Assembly: GCF_036689865.1 (NCBI RefSeq)
Contig: NZ_JBAHUQ010000009.1
Location: forward strand, 100,713-164,712
Source: Magnetococcus sp. PR-3
GTDB taxonomy: Bacteria; Pseudomonadota; Magnetococcia; Magnetococcales; Magnetococcaceae
Direction of reading: 5' to 3'
DNA length: 64,000 nucleotides
The number at the start of each line of letters is the position of its first letter. The stretch's first letter is position 1. The notes beneath the pieces are model-generated. The model was not told the origin of the DNA, ran no database searches, and saw only the letters and a list, made by a program, of their open reading frames with translations. The translations under genes were made by a program, and so were the position numbers. Positions 8,751-16,568 of this stretch are shown one piece after another.

Positions 8751-9254
8751 ATGAAACTCAATCCCTTACCCCTCCTGGTTGCGGGCCTGGTCTGGCTGGT
8801 CAGCAGCAGTGCCTGGGCCGCCCCTTTTCCAGCTGATTGGGCCAGCTGGCATCAAGCAACCACCCCCCTCACCCAAATTGGGGCTTTGCCTGGTTGTGAA
8901 GCCGATGTTTCGGCGTTTCCCCCTATTTATCAAGAGACCGTCGCCACCTACTGCAACGTTAAACCAGGTGGCCCGGGTAAAGTGGGTATTCTGATCAGCC
9001 CAACTGCGATGGATGCCTTTAAATCCCGCCAAGGGGGGTTTAAGGATGGTCCACAGATGATTTTGCATCTACAGGATCTCAAAGTGCTGTTCCTCACCTA
9101 CTACCAAAATGGTCAAGCCGAGTATGCGGTATTTACCGAAGATGGTAAGGACATTACCGCGGCTTCAGGTCCGCTCTCCGCTGAGACGTGCAAAGTGTGC
9201 CACACCGGATACGAGGCCTTTTGTGTCCATGGTCAGTGTGGCCAAGCCAAATAA
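8751..9254 (+). CDS. Secreted c-type cytochrome-like protein, single CxxCH
   Basis: 167 residues with a signal peptide cleaved after AWA (about 23). One heme-c attachment motif, CKVCH, is at 147-151, close to the C-terminus, followed by two further cysteines. A single C-terminal CxxCH after a beta-rich body suggests a monoheme periplasmic protein with a non-class-I fold; no distal methionine is obvious. It ends 56 nt before the chemoreceptor, so a sensor/receptor pairing responding to redox or a gas is possible. That is inference from adjacency only. Confidence 0.68.
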   Translation: MKLNPLPLLVAGLVWLVSSSAWAAPFPADWASWHQATTPLTQIGALPGCEADVSAFPPIYQETVATYCNVKPGGPGKVGILISPTAMDAFKSRQGGFKDGPQMILHLQDLKVLFLTYYQNGQAEYAVFTEDGKDITAASGPLSAETCKVCHTGYEAFCVHGQCGQAK

Positions 9255-9310
9255 CCGTTTAACACCGTTATAACCATCTTTGAGCATTGGCTTTTATGGG
9301 GGACAGACCC

Positions 9311-11635
9311 ATGGGGTTTGGCATAAAATCTCTACCCGGCGTGGTCATGGGCGCGGCACTGGTGCCACTGGTCATTGCCCTGATCATTGTCAGCACCTTT
9401 CGCTACCACCATGATCGGGACAGTGAGCAGCAGCGCCTGTATGAGACCGCCTATATCTCTCTGGCCCCCATAAAAAGCCAGGCAAGCAACGCCATTAATG
9501 GCGCTAACAGCATGCTTTTGCGTGCCAAAAATGCTCAATTACTGTATGCGGCCAACCCCAACCTTATTCAACTTCGTTTAAAGGGAAAGAGCCAAAAAAT
9601 TCCCGCCACCCCTTTTGCCCCAGAACAGCCCCCAAAAGCTATGTCCCAGCTCTACCACGCCAAAGGGCAGAGCAAGCTACCCTGGCCACAGCAACCTCAA
9701 ATGGGCATTCACTGGGATCTTAAGGGCTTTACCCTGCACATTACCGAGCCCCTAAAAGATGTAAAAAACGGGGGGACCATTGAAGCGATCTTCCGGGTGG
9801 ATGATCTGCGAGATGTCGGCAGCCGCGTGTTGACCAATGTACTCCTGGCCTCTGCGGTGGCCTTGCTCTCGGCACTGGCGGTGATCTTTTATGTCGGCTG
9901 GCGTTTACGGCGTAACGCCTGCGGTATGGTTGAAAAAATCAGTGCCATTGCTGAGACCTTTGCCCTGCACCAGCGTATACCCGATCAACACCTGCGTGAG
10001 TTTAAGCAGATCTCCTTAAGCATCAACACTCTTCTGGATAAATTTCAGACGGTTGTGCGTTCCGTTATCTTGCAGTCAGATACCATTGAGGCGTGTGTTA
10101 AAGAGCTGGTGAACGTTAAGGATGCCCTGGACGAAGATACCCAAAAGACCGACCAAGTGGCGGTTAATGTGCACACAGAGAACCAAAACCTTGGGGATAA
10201 AATTCACCATATTGGTCAAGCTGTGGGGAACGCCCTAGCCAGCTTGGAGCAGATCGACCGTTCCACCGGCAACCTGTCTGGGGATATTGACCAAATCGCC
10301 AACCGGGCCAGTGGTGCCCAACAGAACATGACCGTTATGGCGATGGCGGCCCAGAATATGTCGGGGAATATCAGTGGTGTACGGGAGAGCTTGGACCATG
10401 TGAACCAATCGGTCTCGCATGTGACCAGCGCGGTTAACCAGATGGATCAAGCACTGGGCGCGGTACGGGACCGCAGTAATCTGGCCAATGAGCAGGCCAA
10501 CCATGTGGAACAGATTACCGGCCAAGCGGCGGATGTTATGAAAACCCTAACCAGTGTCTCACAAGAGATTGGTAAGTCGGTTAAAGTCATCAACAACATT
10601 GCAGAACAGACCAACATGCTGGCCTTGAACGCCTCGATTGAAGCGGCAGGTGCCGGGGAGGCAGGCAAAGGTTTTTCTGTGGTTGCCAATGAGGTAAAAG
10701 AGCTGGCGGGTGAGACATCCAAAGCCACACAGATGATTGCCAACCGGGTTGAAGCGGTTCAACAAAGTGTGAGCACAGCCAGTTATGCGGTGGGGGAAAT
10801 CACAGAAGGTGTACAGGAAATTCGCCGCGCCAATGAACAAATCTTTGACTCTGTCGAGGAGCAAACCAGTGCCATTGGTGAGATCGTCGCCTCCATGCGC
10901 TCGGTGGATGATGCCACCAATGAGGTTACCCATAACGCCGAAGCCCTGGAACAGGCTGCACAAGAGGTGGTACAGGTCTCCCATGAAGGGGCGGATAGTG
11001 TAACGGCCATTGCCAACATCACCACCACGGTGGTTAAGGATAGCCAACAGGTTGCGGAAGAGACCCGCCGTGCCCGTAAGCTGGTGGAAGATATTCATGA
11101 TGCCGCCCAACATAACGCCCAAACCTCTGAAACCGTTCATGGACAGATGGCACACCTGTCCAAATTGGTCTCCTATATTGGAGGATCGGTTAACTACTTT
11201 GTGCTGCTCTCAGAGGTTATTCAGGGGACATCCCTTGCTCTTAAAGATGCCAAAGAGGGGCTCGACGCAGGCACCCCACCCTTTGCCATTGGGGATGTCA
11301 AAGGTAGCCACCTTGCTTGGTTAAACACCTTGGAGAGCATGATCCATGGACGGAGCGAGGCCAAACTGGGGGTGATCTCGGATCGTCATCAATGCGGCTT
11401 TGGCCAATGGTACGATCAACAAAGCGCCGAGCAATTTAACGACAGCGCACTGTTTAACCAAGTGGATCAAACCCACGTAAAGATCCACCAGTTGGCCCAC
11501 CAAGTGACCGAGACCCTGGTTCAACAAAAGGATGTGGATCAGGCGACCAACCTGGCCAAAGAGTATCACCAGTTGTGTGATCACCTGTTTGAGCAGCTGG
11601 ATAGCCTTTATCTAAGTGGCCGCAAAGAGTCGTAA
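9311..11635 (+). CDS. Methyl-accepting chemotaxis protein with C-terminal CZB domain
   Basis: 774 residues. Layout: membrane helix 1 (about 5-26), periplasmic domain of ~140 residues, membrane helix 2 ([19 protein letters not shown]), HAMP-like linker, long signalling coiled coil, and the hairpin tip with [15 protein letters not shown]. The C-terminal ~130 residues hold a chemoreceptor zinc-binding (CZB) domain: a histidine in [12 protein letters not shown], the cysteine in [10 protein letters not shown], and H-x3-H in [12 protein letters not shown] domains bind zinc and can sense hypochlorous acid or zinc. The ATG at 9311 has a GGGGGA site 7 nt upstream; ATG 9296 is an alternative. No terminator stem with a T run is obvious after the stop. 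Confidence 0.93.
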   Translation: MGFGIKSLPGVVMGAALVPLVIALIIVSTFRYHHDRDSEQQRLYETAYISLAPIKSQASNAINGANSMLLRAKNAQLLYAANPNLIQLRLKGKSQKIPATPFAPEQPPKAMSQLYHAKGQSKLPWPQQPQMGIHWDLKGFTLHITEPLKDVKNGGTIEAIFRVDDLRDVGSRVLTNVLLASAVALLSALAVIFYVGWRLRRNACGMVEKISAIAETFALHQRIPDQHLREFKQISLSINTLLDKFQTVVRSVILQSDTIEACVKELVNVKDALDEDTQKTDQVAVNVHTENQNLGDKIHHIGQAVGNALASLEQIDRSTGNLSGDIDQIANRASGAQQNMTVMAMAAQNMSGNISGVRESLDHVNQSVSHVTSAVNQMDQALGAVRDRSNLANEQANHVEQITGQAADVMKTLTSVSQEIGKSVKVINNIAEQTNMLALNASIEAAGAGEAGKGFSVVANEVKELAGETSKATQMIANRVEAVQQSVSTASYAVGEITEGVQEIRRANEQIFDSVEEQTSAIGEIVASMRSVDDATNEVTHNAEALEQAAQEVVQVSHEGADSVTAIANITTTVVKDSQQVAEETRRARKLVEDIHDAAQHNAQTSETVHGQMAHLSKLVSYIGGSVNYFVLLSEVIQGTSLALKDAKEGLDAGTPPFAIGDVKGSHLAWLNTLESMIHGRSEAKLGVISDRHQCGFGQWYDQQSAEQFNDSALFNQVDQTHVKIHQLAHQVTETLVQQKDVDQATNLAKEYHQLCDHLFEQLDSLYLSGRKES

Positions 11636-11722
11636 GCGCCCCTACCCTACACCGCCCCCCCTGTAAACCATACACGGTGGCGGGGGTTTCACCGACCTCT
11701 CCAGCCCATGTCCGGCTAAAAG

Positions 11723-11766
11723 TTATCCACAGTTTTATACAGAGCTGTGGATAACTTTGTGGATAA
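11723..11766. other. DnaA box cluster, left group (3 perfect boxes)
   Basis: Three exact copies of the consensus DnaA 9-mer: TTATCCACA at 11723-11731 (plus), and TGTGGATAA (minus orientation) at 11746-11754 and 11758-11766, the last two spaced exactly 12 bp. This is the left half of an origin-like region whose right half starts about 195 bp further on. Confidence 0.85.
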
Positions 11767-11960
11767 CTGCGCCCAGCCTAAACATACCAACTCAGCCCCC
11801 ATTTCCATTTTTTTTCCACACCCCAGGGGAGAATTCCCCAGCTTCTGTGGAAGAGGCTGTGGAAAACTCTTGAAGAAACAAGCTAACCATCTGTTTTTAA
11901 AAGGCAGAGAACTTTTTGCCTGTTTTTTAATCACCTTGCAAAAACGAGGGAAAATCCTGT
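11767..11960. other. AT-rich spacer between DnaA clusters, possible unwinding element
   Basis: 194 bp with long A/T runs, especially 11890-11960, plus relaxed DnaA-like sites (a TTTTCCACA near 11812 and TGTGGAAAA near 11862). It separates the two dense DnaA box groups and is the best local candidate for a duplex-unwinding element. An open frame of 122 codons crosses it, but its content is only the translation of the boxes. Confidence 0.45.
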
Positions 11961-12036
11961 TTTTCCACATCTTTTCCACATCTTTTCCACATCTTTTCCA
12001 CAGTTATCCACAGGCTGTGGATAAAGCTGTGGATAA
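11961..12036. other. DnaA box cluster, right group (4 phased near-boxes, 3 perfect boxes)
   Basis: Four TTTTCCACA 9-mers at 11961, 11972, 11983 and 11994 (11-bp period), directly followed by three exact consensus boxes: TTATCCACA at 12004-12012 (plus), and TGTGGATAA at 12016-12024 and 12028-12036 (minus), each 12 bp apart. TTTTCCACA differs from the consensus at one base. With the left group this makes six perfect boxes within 314 bp. Confidence 0.85.
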
Positions 12037-12111
12037 AGTTCTTGAGGCGGGAGGGTTCCCCCCCGAATCGGCAGCCACAAGCTTTTACTTTAATCTTTTT
12101 ATAGCAACACG

Positions 12112-13482
12112 TTAGGCAACAGGCACGGCCAGTAACTGGCGGTTTTCAACATCCACCCCTGTGATCTTAACTGTCTGCAATTGCCCCGGTTGTGCTTGGG
12201 CATTTGCCACGGCGACATCCAGAAAAGCATCGGTTTTGCCCAAAACCAGCCCCTTTTGGTTGGTTTGCTCCACCAACACACGTTGGGATGTCCCTACCCG
12301 AGCCTGGGCAACCTCTGTCCACACCTGTTTGCCGACCTCGGCCAACTGTTTGGCCCGCGCTTTAATCTCTTGATCCGCGACCCGGAAACGGCGGGGAATC
12401 TCTGTTGCGGGGGTATCTGGTCGATCGGAGTAACGGAAGATGTGCAGCAGGGGAATTTGCAACTGCTCGATCAGGTTACAGCTCTGCTCAAAGGCCTCTG
12501 TGGTCTCGGTGGGAAAGCCCACAATGACATCAGCCCCCAACACTAGCTCTGGTCTAACGGCCCGCAGACGTTGAACACGATCGATCAGCGCGGCCCGGTT
12601 ACTGCCCCGGTGCATGCGTTTAAGCACCATATCATCCCCAGATTGCATAGAGAGATGCAGATGAGGGCATAAACGAGGTTCCCGCCCCATAAGGGCCACA
12701 AACGCCTCATCAATATCCATAGGGTCGATGGAAGAGATACGGATACGGGGCAGATCTTTAAGCGTGAGCAGTGTTTCCACCAGCTGGGCCAGTGACCACC
12801 CCTGCCCCAGCTCTCGCCCATAACTGCCCAGGTCAATTCCCGTTAAGACCAGCTCTTGGTAGCCCCCCTGTACAAAGGTTTGGGCCTGATCCTTCACCCA
12901 TTGGGGGGATTGAGAGCGGGAGGCCCCCCGCACCGAGGGGATTAAACAGAAAGTGCAGCGTTTATCACAACCATTTTGCACCTGAACAAAGGCTCTGGCT
13001 TGCCCTTTAAAGGCATCTGGAGAGATCAACGGGCCATCTGGGGTTGGGGCATCCTCTTCGGTTAACGGGGTCCGGTCCATGGGGGCGACATGTTGGCTTG
13101 GCTGCTGGGGTACCTCTTTGGCATCCAGAATGGCCAGCTCTTGGCGGATCCCTTTTTTCTCCTGGTTACCAAAGACCAGTTCAACACCGGGCAGGTCGGC
13201 CAACACCTCTGGATTACGCTGGGCATAACATCCTGTCACCAGAATACGGGCACCGGGGTTGTCCCGTCCGATACGACGGATCTGTTTACGGGCCTGGCTA
13301 TCGCTCTCAGCGGTCACGGAACATGTGTTGACGATAACCACTTGTGGGGTATCCCCCGCTTCTGCGCGGGTATAGCCTGCCTGAGCGGCTTCAGCCTGCA
13401 TGGCGGCCCCTTCAAACTGGTTAACACGGCAACCCATATTAATGATTGAGAGTGGTTTTTTTGTATCTTTGGGGTCATCCAT
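12112..13482 (-). CDS. mtaB: tRNA t6A37 methylthiotransferase MtaB-like radical SAM protein
   Basis: 456 residues. The N-terminal MTTase domain starts with INMGCRVNQFEG and has cysteines at about 18, 54 and 85 for one iron-sulfur cluster. The radical-SAM CxxxCxxC is CDKRCTFC (172, 176, 179), and a C-terminal TRAM-like domain follows. The G-C-R-x-N signature fits the MtaB (YqeV) branch, which methylthiolates t6A37 of ANN-decoding tRNAs, better than MiaB or RimO. The gene lies directly beside the DnaA-box cluster, its stop about 76 nt from the last perfect box. Confidence 0.88.
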   Translation of the reverse strand: MDDPKDTKKPLSIINMGCRVNQFEGAAMQAEAAQAGYTRAEAGDTPQVVIVNTCSVTAESDSQARKQIRRIGRDNPGARILVTGCYAQRNPEVLADLPGVELVFGNQEKKGIRQELAILDAKEVPQQPSQHVAPMDRTPLTEEDAPTPDGPLISPDAFKGQARAFVQVQNGCDKRCTFCLIPSVRGASRSQSPQWVKDQAQTFVQGGYQELVLTGIDLGSYGRELGQGWSLAQLVETLLTLKDLPRIRISSIDPMDIDEAFVALMGREPRLCPHLHLSMQSGDDMVLKRMHRGSNRAALIDRVQRLRAVRPELVLGADVIVGFPTETTEAFEQSCNLIEQLQIPLLHIFRYSDRPDTPATEIPRRFRVADQEIKARAKQLAEVGKQVWTEVAQARVGTSQRVLVEQTNQKGLVLGKTDAFLDVAVANAQAQPGQLQTVKITGVDVENRQLLAVPVA

Positions 13483-13521
13483 CTTGACGAAATGTCCCTA
13501 TTGACCTAACGTTGAACCAAC

Positions 13522-13545
13522 AGGCAGCCATGAGCTGCCTTTTTC
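13522..13545 (+). terminator. Terminator-like hairpin in front of the CCA-enzyme homologue
   Basis: AGGCAGC / GCTGCCT stem, loop CATGA, followed by TTTTC and further T-rich sequence. It lies between two divergent genes, so on the plus strand it would be a leader attenuator or a stop for transcripts entering from the left. Confidence 0.5.
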
Positions 13546-13579
13546 TTCCCTTTTTTTGCTACAGCGGGCCATACGTACC

Positions 13580-14995
13580 ATGTCTTCGGCGCTGCGCAAC
13601 GGTTTTTCCCCATTTGTACAGAATCTTCTGGATGATCTGCACTGGATTGTGGGTCCCATCTATATGGTAGGTGGTGGTCTACGGGACAGTCTGCGTCACC
13701 GGTTTACGGCCCATGAGCTGGATTTGGTGGTTTTAAAGCCTCTGGATCAGTGTCGTGAACTGTTACAGAAGGCTGGTTACCACGCGGTGGTTCAGGGGCA
13801 ACGACCTAATACTCTTATTCTACCGTTAAAACGGCAGGAGCCCCCTAACAATATTAATATCGCCTGCTGCTGCGGTGGCGTAAAGGCGGATCGTGGTATT
13901 GAGGAGGATCTGCGTCATCGTGACATTACCGTAAACGCCATGGCCTATACCTGGCCGGATGGCCCGGTCATTGATCCTTTTAACGGTGTTAAGGATCTGG
14001 AAGAAGATCGCATTCGCCTGGTGGATGGTGAAGCGACGGTTCGTGAAGATCCTTTACGTGCTTTACGTTTTTTCCGGTTTATTATCCAGTTGGTGGGTGA
14101 GCCTGACCCGGAAGATCTTAATGCGGCTGCGCGGACCACCCTTTATCAGGTACAGCCTGAGTTACTGCGGGGAGAGACTGACCGTATACTCTCGTTACCT
14201 TTACGGGACAAACGTAGTCAGCACTATATCTTTGAGTTGTTTAAAACACCACTGGGCAAGGATCTTTTACCGGAGTTTTCTCCCCTGAAGGCTTTTCCTG
14301 AGATACCGGGCTCTAAAGAGACGGTTTGGGAGAATGCGCTTAATACCATGTTATTGCTCTCACCTCCACAGGGGGGGGAGGAGATCTCCTTACTGGATTT
14401 ACGTTGGGCGGCTTTGCTTCATCAATTGGGCAAACCGGCTGCGGCCCGTTGGGATGAGCATGGTTTGGTGAGTGGTTATGGTATTCATCGGGATCATTCG
14501 GTTAGGCGTAGTGCTAAGGTTTTACAGCGGCTTGCGTTTACCAAGCGTCGTCAGCGGCGTATTTTGACGATGATTCAGTATATGGAGATGCCGTTTCCGC
14601 CTGGTGAACGTATGTTGCGGCGTATGATTAACCAGAATGTACCGATTGAGGGTGTGTTTCGGTTATTACGTGCTAAAGCGGAGGCGACCCATAGCACGGT
14701 TCAGAGCGACACACAGATCCACGATACCTTTCAGCACCTTATGCGTCGCTGCAAGCAATTACGAGAGCGTTTAAACGCCCCTGCACCTGAGGAGTTAAAT
14801 CTAACGGGGGGGGATTTAATTGATATGGTTCGTGCTGAGCCGGGTCCATGGATTAACCAGCTTCAGAACCATTTGGTTTTGTGGATTCAAAAAGATCCTC
14901 GTCGCAATCAGCCTGAGCGTTTGAGTGAGGAGGTTCAAAATTGGGTTGTGAATCATCCAAATTTGGATCAGATTGCGCCGGGCTCGACCTTTTAG
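13580..14995 (+). CDS. Poly(A) polymerase / CCA-adding enzyme family protein
   Basis: 471 residues. The head domain has YMVGGGLRDSL (about 28-38), then the catalytic pair in HELDLVV, then RHRDITVNAMAY and DPFNGVKDL, and EDPLRALRFFRF in the neck: the class II nucleotidyltransferase order. The canonical DxD is E46-L-D48 here, so one metal ligand is Glu instead of Asp. An HD-like segment in the C-terminal half reads LHQLGKP rather than LHD. Probably tRNA 3'-end CCA addition or RNA polyadenylation, with altered metal chemistry. Codon choice in the second half is noticeably richer in G/T third positions than its neighbours. The start is uncertain: ATG 13580 lacks a good ribosome site, and TTG 13556 is possible. 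Confidence 0.78.
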   Translation: MSSALRNGFSPFVQNLLDDLHWIVGPIYMVGGGLRDSLRHRFTAHELDLVVLKPLDQCRELLQKAGYHAVVQGQRPNTLILPLKRQEPPNNINIACCCGGVKADRGIEEDLRHRDITVNAMAYTWPDGPVIDPFNGVKDLEEDRIRLVDGEATVREDPLRALRFFRFIIQLVGEPDPEDLNAAARTTLYQVQPELLRGETDRILSLPLRDKRSQHYIFELFKTPLGKDLLPEFSPLKAFPEIPGSKETVWENALNTMLLLSPPQGGEEISLLDLRWAALLHQLGKPAAARWDEHGLVSGYGIHRDHSVRRSAKVLQRLAFTKRRQRRILTMIQYMEMPFPPGERMLRRMINQNVPIEGVFRLLRAKAEATHSTVQSDTQIHDTFQHLMRRCKQLRERLNAPAPEELNLTGGDLIDMVRAEPGPWINQLQNHLVLWIQKDPRRNQPERLSEEVQNWVVNHPNLDQIAPGSTF

Positions 14996-15030
14996 TCTCA
15001 GGTAAACGGGTGGTCTATATGTGACTTGCG

Positions 15031-15110
15031 GGTCCAGGGGCCGCGGCCTCTGGTGGGTCCAGGGCGAAGCCTGGCAGGTCCAGGACGGCGTCCTGGTGGG
15101 CCACCGGCCC
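15031..15110. repeat. Array of four short GC-rich hairpins
   Basis: Directly after the preceding gene come four successive dyads: CCAGGGG-CCGCGGCC-TCTGG (15034-15053), CCAGGGCGAAGCCTGG (15059-15074), CCAGGACGGCGTCCTGG (15080-15096) and GGGCCACCGGCCC (15098-15110). The first three share a GGTCCAGG lead-in and CTGG end, while the stem cores differ. Such chained hairpins occur as REP-like elements downstream of genes in several bacteria. Confidence 0.75.
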
Positions 15111-15161
15111 AAGTTCTTTTCCACTAAGCGTAAGCCAAGCGCTCACTTCACCGACTTTTCC

Positions 15162-15240
15162 AAGCCTCGTATCCGGTACTTGGATCGTACACGACAGCAT
15201 CCCCACCTACCGCACGTTAAAGCGATGGGATACGAGGCTT
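15162..15240. repeat. 79-bp palindromic element, copy 1
   Basis: Bounded by AAGCCTCGTATCC and its exact reverse complement GGATACGAGGCTT, 13-bp arms enclosing 53 bp. Inner CTTG/CAAG and CGTAC/GCACG segments allow an imperfect extension of the hairpin. This copy reads CGTTAAAGC where the others have CGCTCAAGC. Confidence 0.85.
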
Positions 15241-15395
15241 TACTAGCGATGTGAGCCCTTTCGGGCGAACGGGCGGTCACCCATGACAGACTTGGAATAT
15301 CCTCCCATGACCCCGCTTATGCGGTGTCCGACATGCCCCCAGACAGATGATAACTCCCACCACGACCCAAGCAGACATCCCGCACCTGTTGGATC

Positions 15396-15474
15396 AAGCC
15401 TCGTATCCGGTACTTGGGTTGTACACGACAGCATCCCCACCTACCGCACGCTCAAGCGATGGGATACGAGGCTT
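15396..15474. repeat. 79-bp palindromic element, copy 2
   Basis: Same 13-bp arms and identical length; differs from copy 1 by a few central bases (GGGTTGT for GGATCGT, CTCAAG for TTAAAG). Confidence 0.85.
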
Positions 15475-15702
15475 TACTAGCGATGTGAGCCCTTTCGGGC
15501 GAACGGGCGGTCACCCCATGACAGGCTTGGAACAGCCTCCCATTACCCAACCTATTGAGCCCTTTCGGGCGAACGGGCGGTCACCCCATAACAGGCTTGG
15601 AACAGCCTCCCATGACCCCGCTTATGCGGTGTCCGACATACCCCCCAGACAGATGATAACCCCCACCACGACCCAAGTAGATATCCCACCCCTGTTTTTT
15701 CC

Positions 15703-15781
15703 AAGCCTAGTATCCGGTACTTGGATCGTACACGACAGCATCCCCACCTACCACACGCTCAAGCGATGGGATACGAGGCTT
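15703..15781. repeat. 79-bp palindromic element, copy 3
   Basis: Same length; the left arm has one change (AAGCCTAGTATCC), so the terminal stem has one mismatch. Preceded by a CTGTTTTTTCC stretch in place of the CTGTTGGAT found before copies 2 and 4. Confidence 0.85.
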
Positions 15782-15928
15782 TACTAGCAATGTGAGCCCT
15801 TTCGGGCGAACGGGCGGTCACCCATGACAGACTTGGAACAGCCTCCCATTACCCCGCTTATGCGGTGCCCCGCAGACAGATGACAACCCCCACCACGACC
15901 CAAGCAGACATCCCGCAGCTGTTGGATC

Positions 15929-16007
15929 AAGCCTCGTATCCGGTACTTGTACCATACACAACAGCACCCCCACCTACCGCACGCTCAAGCGATGGGATAC
16001 GAGGCTT
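15929..16007. repeat. 79-bp palindromic element, copy 4
   Basis: Arms perfect, length again 79 bp; the centre is the most diverged copy (TGTACCATACACAACAGCAC). Length and arms are kept while the centre drifts, which points to structure being conserved. Confidence 0.85.
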
Positions 16008-16510
16008 TGCTCGCGATGTGAGCCCTTTCGGGCGAACGGGCGGTCACCCCATGACAGGCTTGGAACAGCCTCCCATTACCCAACGTATGAGCCCCTTTGC
16101 ACGAATGGGAGGTCAGCCATGACAGGCTTGGAACAGCCTCCCATTACCCAACGTATTGAGCCCTTTGCACGAACGGGCGGTCAGCCATGACAGGCTTAGA
16201 GCGCACCGTCCCAAGCCCACAGGGGATGCCCAACCAAGCGCCCTACCCCATACAAACAGGATTACAGGGCATATCCATCGATCAAAACAAGGCACGGTTT
16301 TACGGTTACTTCGACACCGCTTAAAGCACATAGACTCAAGGCAAAAAGAGAGGGCAACCGAGAACCGAGCGGCACCTTATGTTGGATGCGTACGGGCCCC
16401 ATTGATCGTCATGCGCAACCGTAACCAAACGTTGGACATACCGAAGAAGGTGGGATGCATGCATTTTCCCCCCTAAGAGAAAGCGGGGCAGACACAACCA
16501 TATAGACCCC

Positions 16511-16554
16511 AGATCGCCCCGCTCTTAATCTTCTTTGATTGAGCGGGGCGATCT
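16511..16554. terminator. 14-bp perfect inverted repeat downstream of the LOG-family gene
   Basis: AGATCGCCCCGCTC / GAGCGGGGCGATCT separated by 16 nt, 15 nt beyond the stop of the minus-strand gene. There is no strong T run in either direction; it may be a factor-dependent terminator or transcript 3'-end protector. Confidence 0.6.
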
Positions 16555-16568
16555 AGGCATGCGCCGTT

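Larger units (their letters stand above)
15249..16200. repeat. Seven ~70-bp GAGCCCTTT units interspersed with the 79-bp elements
   Basis: Units begin near 15251, 15487, 15558, 15792, 16019, 16088 and 16158. Each reads GAGCCCTTT-(CGGGCGAAC or GCACGAA)-GGGCGGTCA-CC-CATGACAGGCTTGGAA-CAGCCTCCCAT. The first part holds the hairpin GCCC-TTTC-GGGC. In four places the unit follows a 79-bp element; elsewhere units are tandem to each other at 69-71 bp. The two at the right end carry the GCACGAA variant. Confidence 0.75.
14996..16568. other. 1.57-kb non-coding repeat island
   Basis: No credible gene on either strand. Open frames here are translations of repeated DNA without ribosome sites, and the same peptides recur because the DNA recurs. 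Contents: the hairpin array 15031-15110, four 79-bp palindromic elements (15162-16007), seven ~70-bp units between 15249 and 16200, a unique stretch 16200-16480, and a 14-bp inverted repeat at 16511-16554. Confidence 0.7.

Noticed and set aside
11747..12115. 122-codon open frame across the DnaA-box region
   Set aside because: Its protein is a translation of the boxes and AT runs; no ribosome site, no family match and clear non-coding explanation.
15162..16007. Integron attC sites
   Set aside because: Arms lack RYYYAAC/GTTRRRY core sites and no gene cassettes or integrase are seen.
15283..16122. Several open frames with similar peptides in the repeat island
   Set aside because: They recur because the DNA repeats, switch frames between copies and lack ribosome sites.
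15162..16200. CRISPR array
   Set aside because: Repeats are 70-79 bp and internally palindromic, spacers are themselves repeated, and no cas genes are present.
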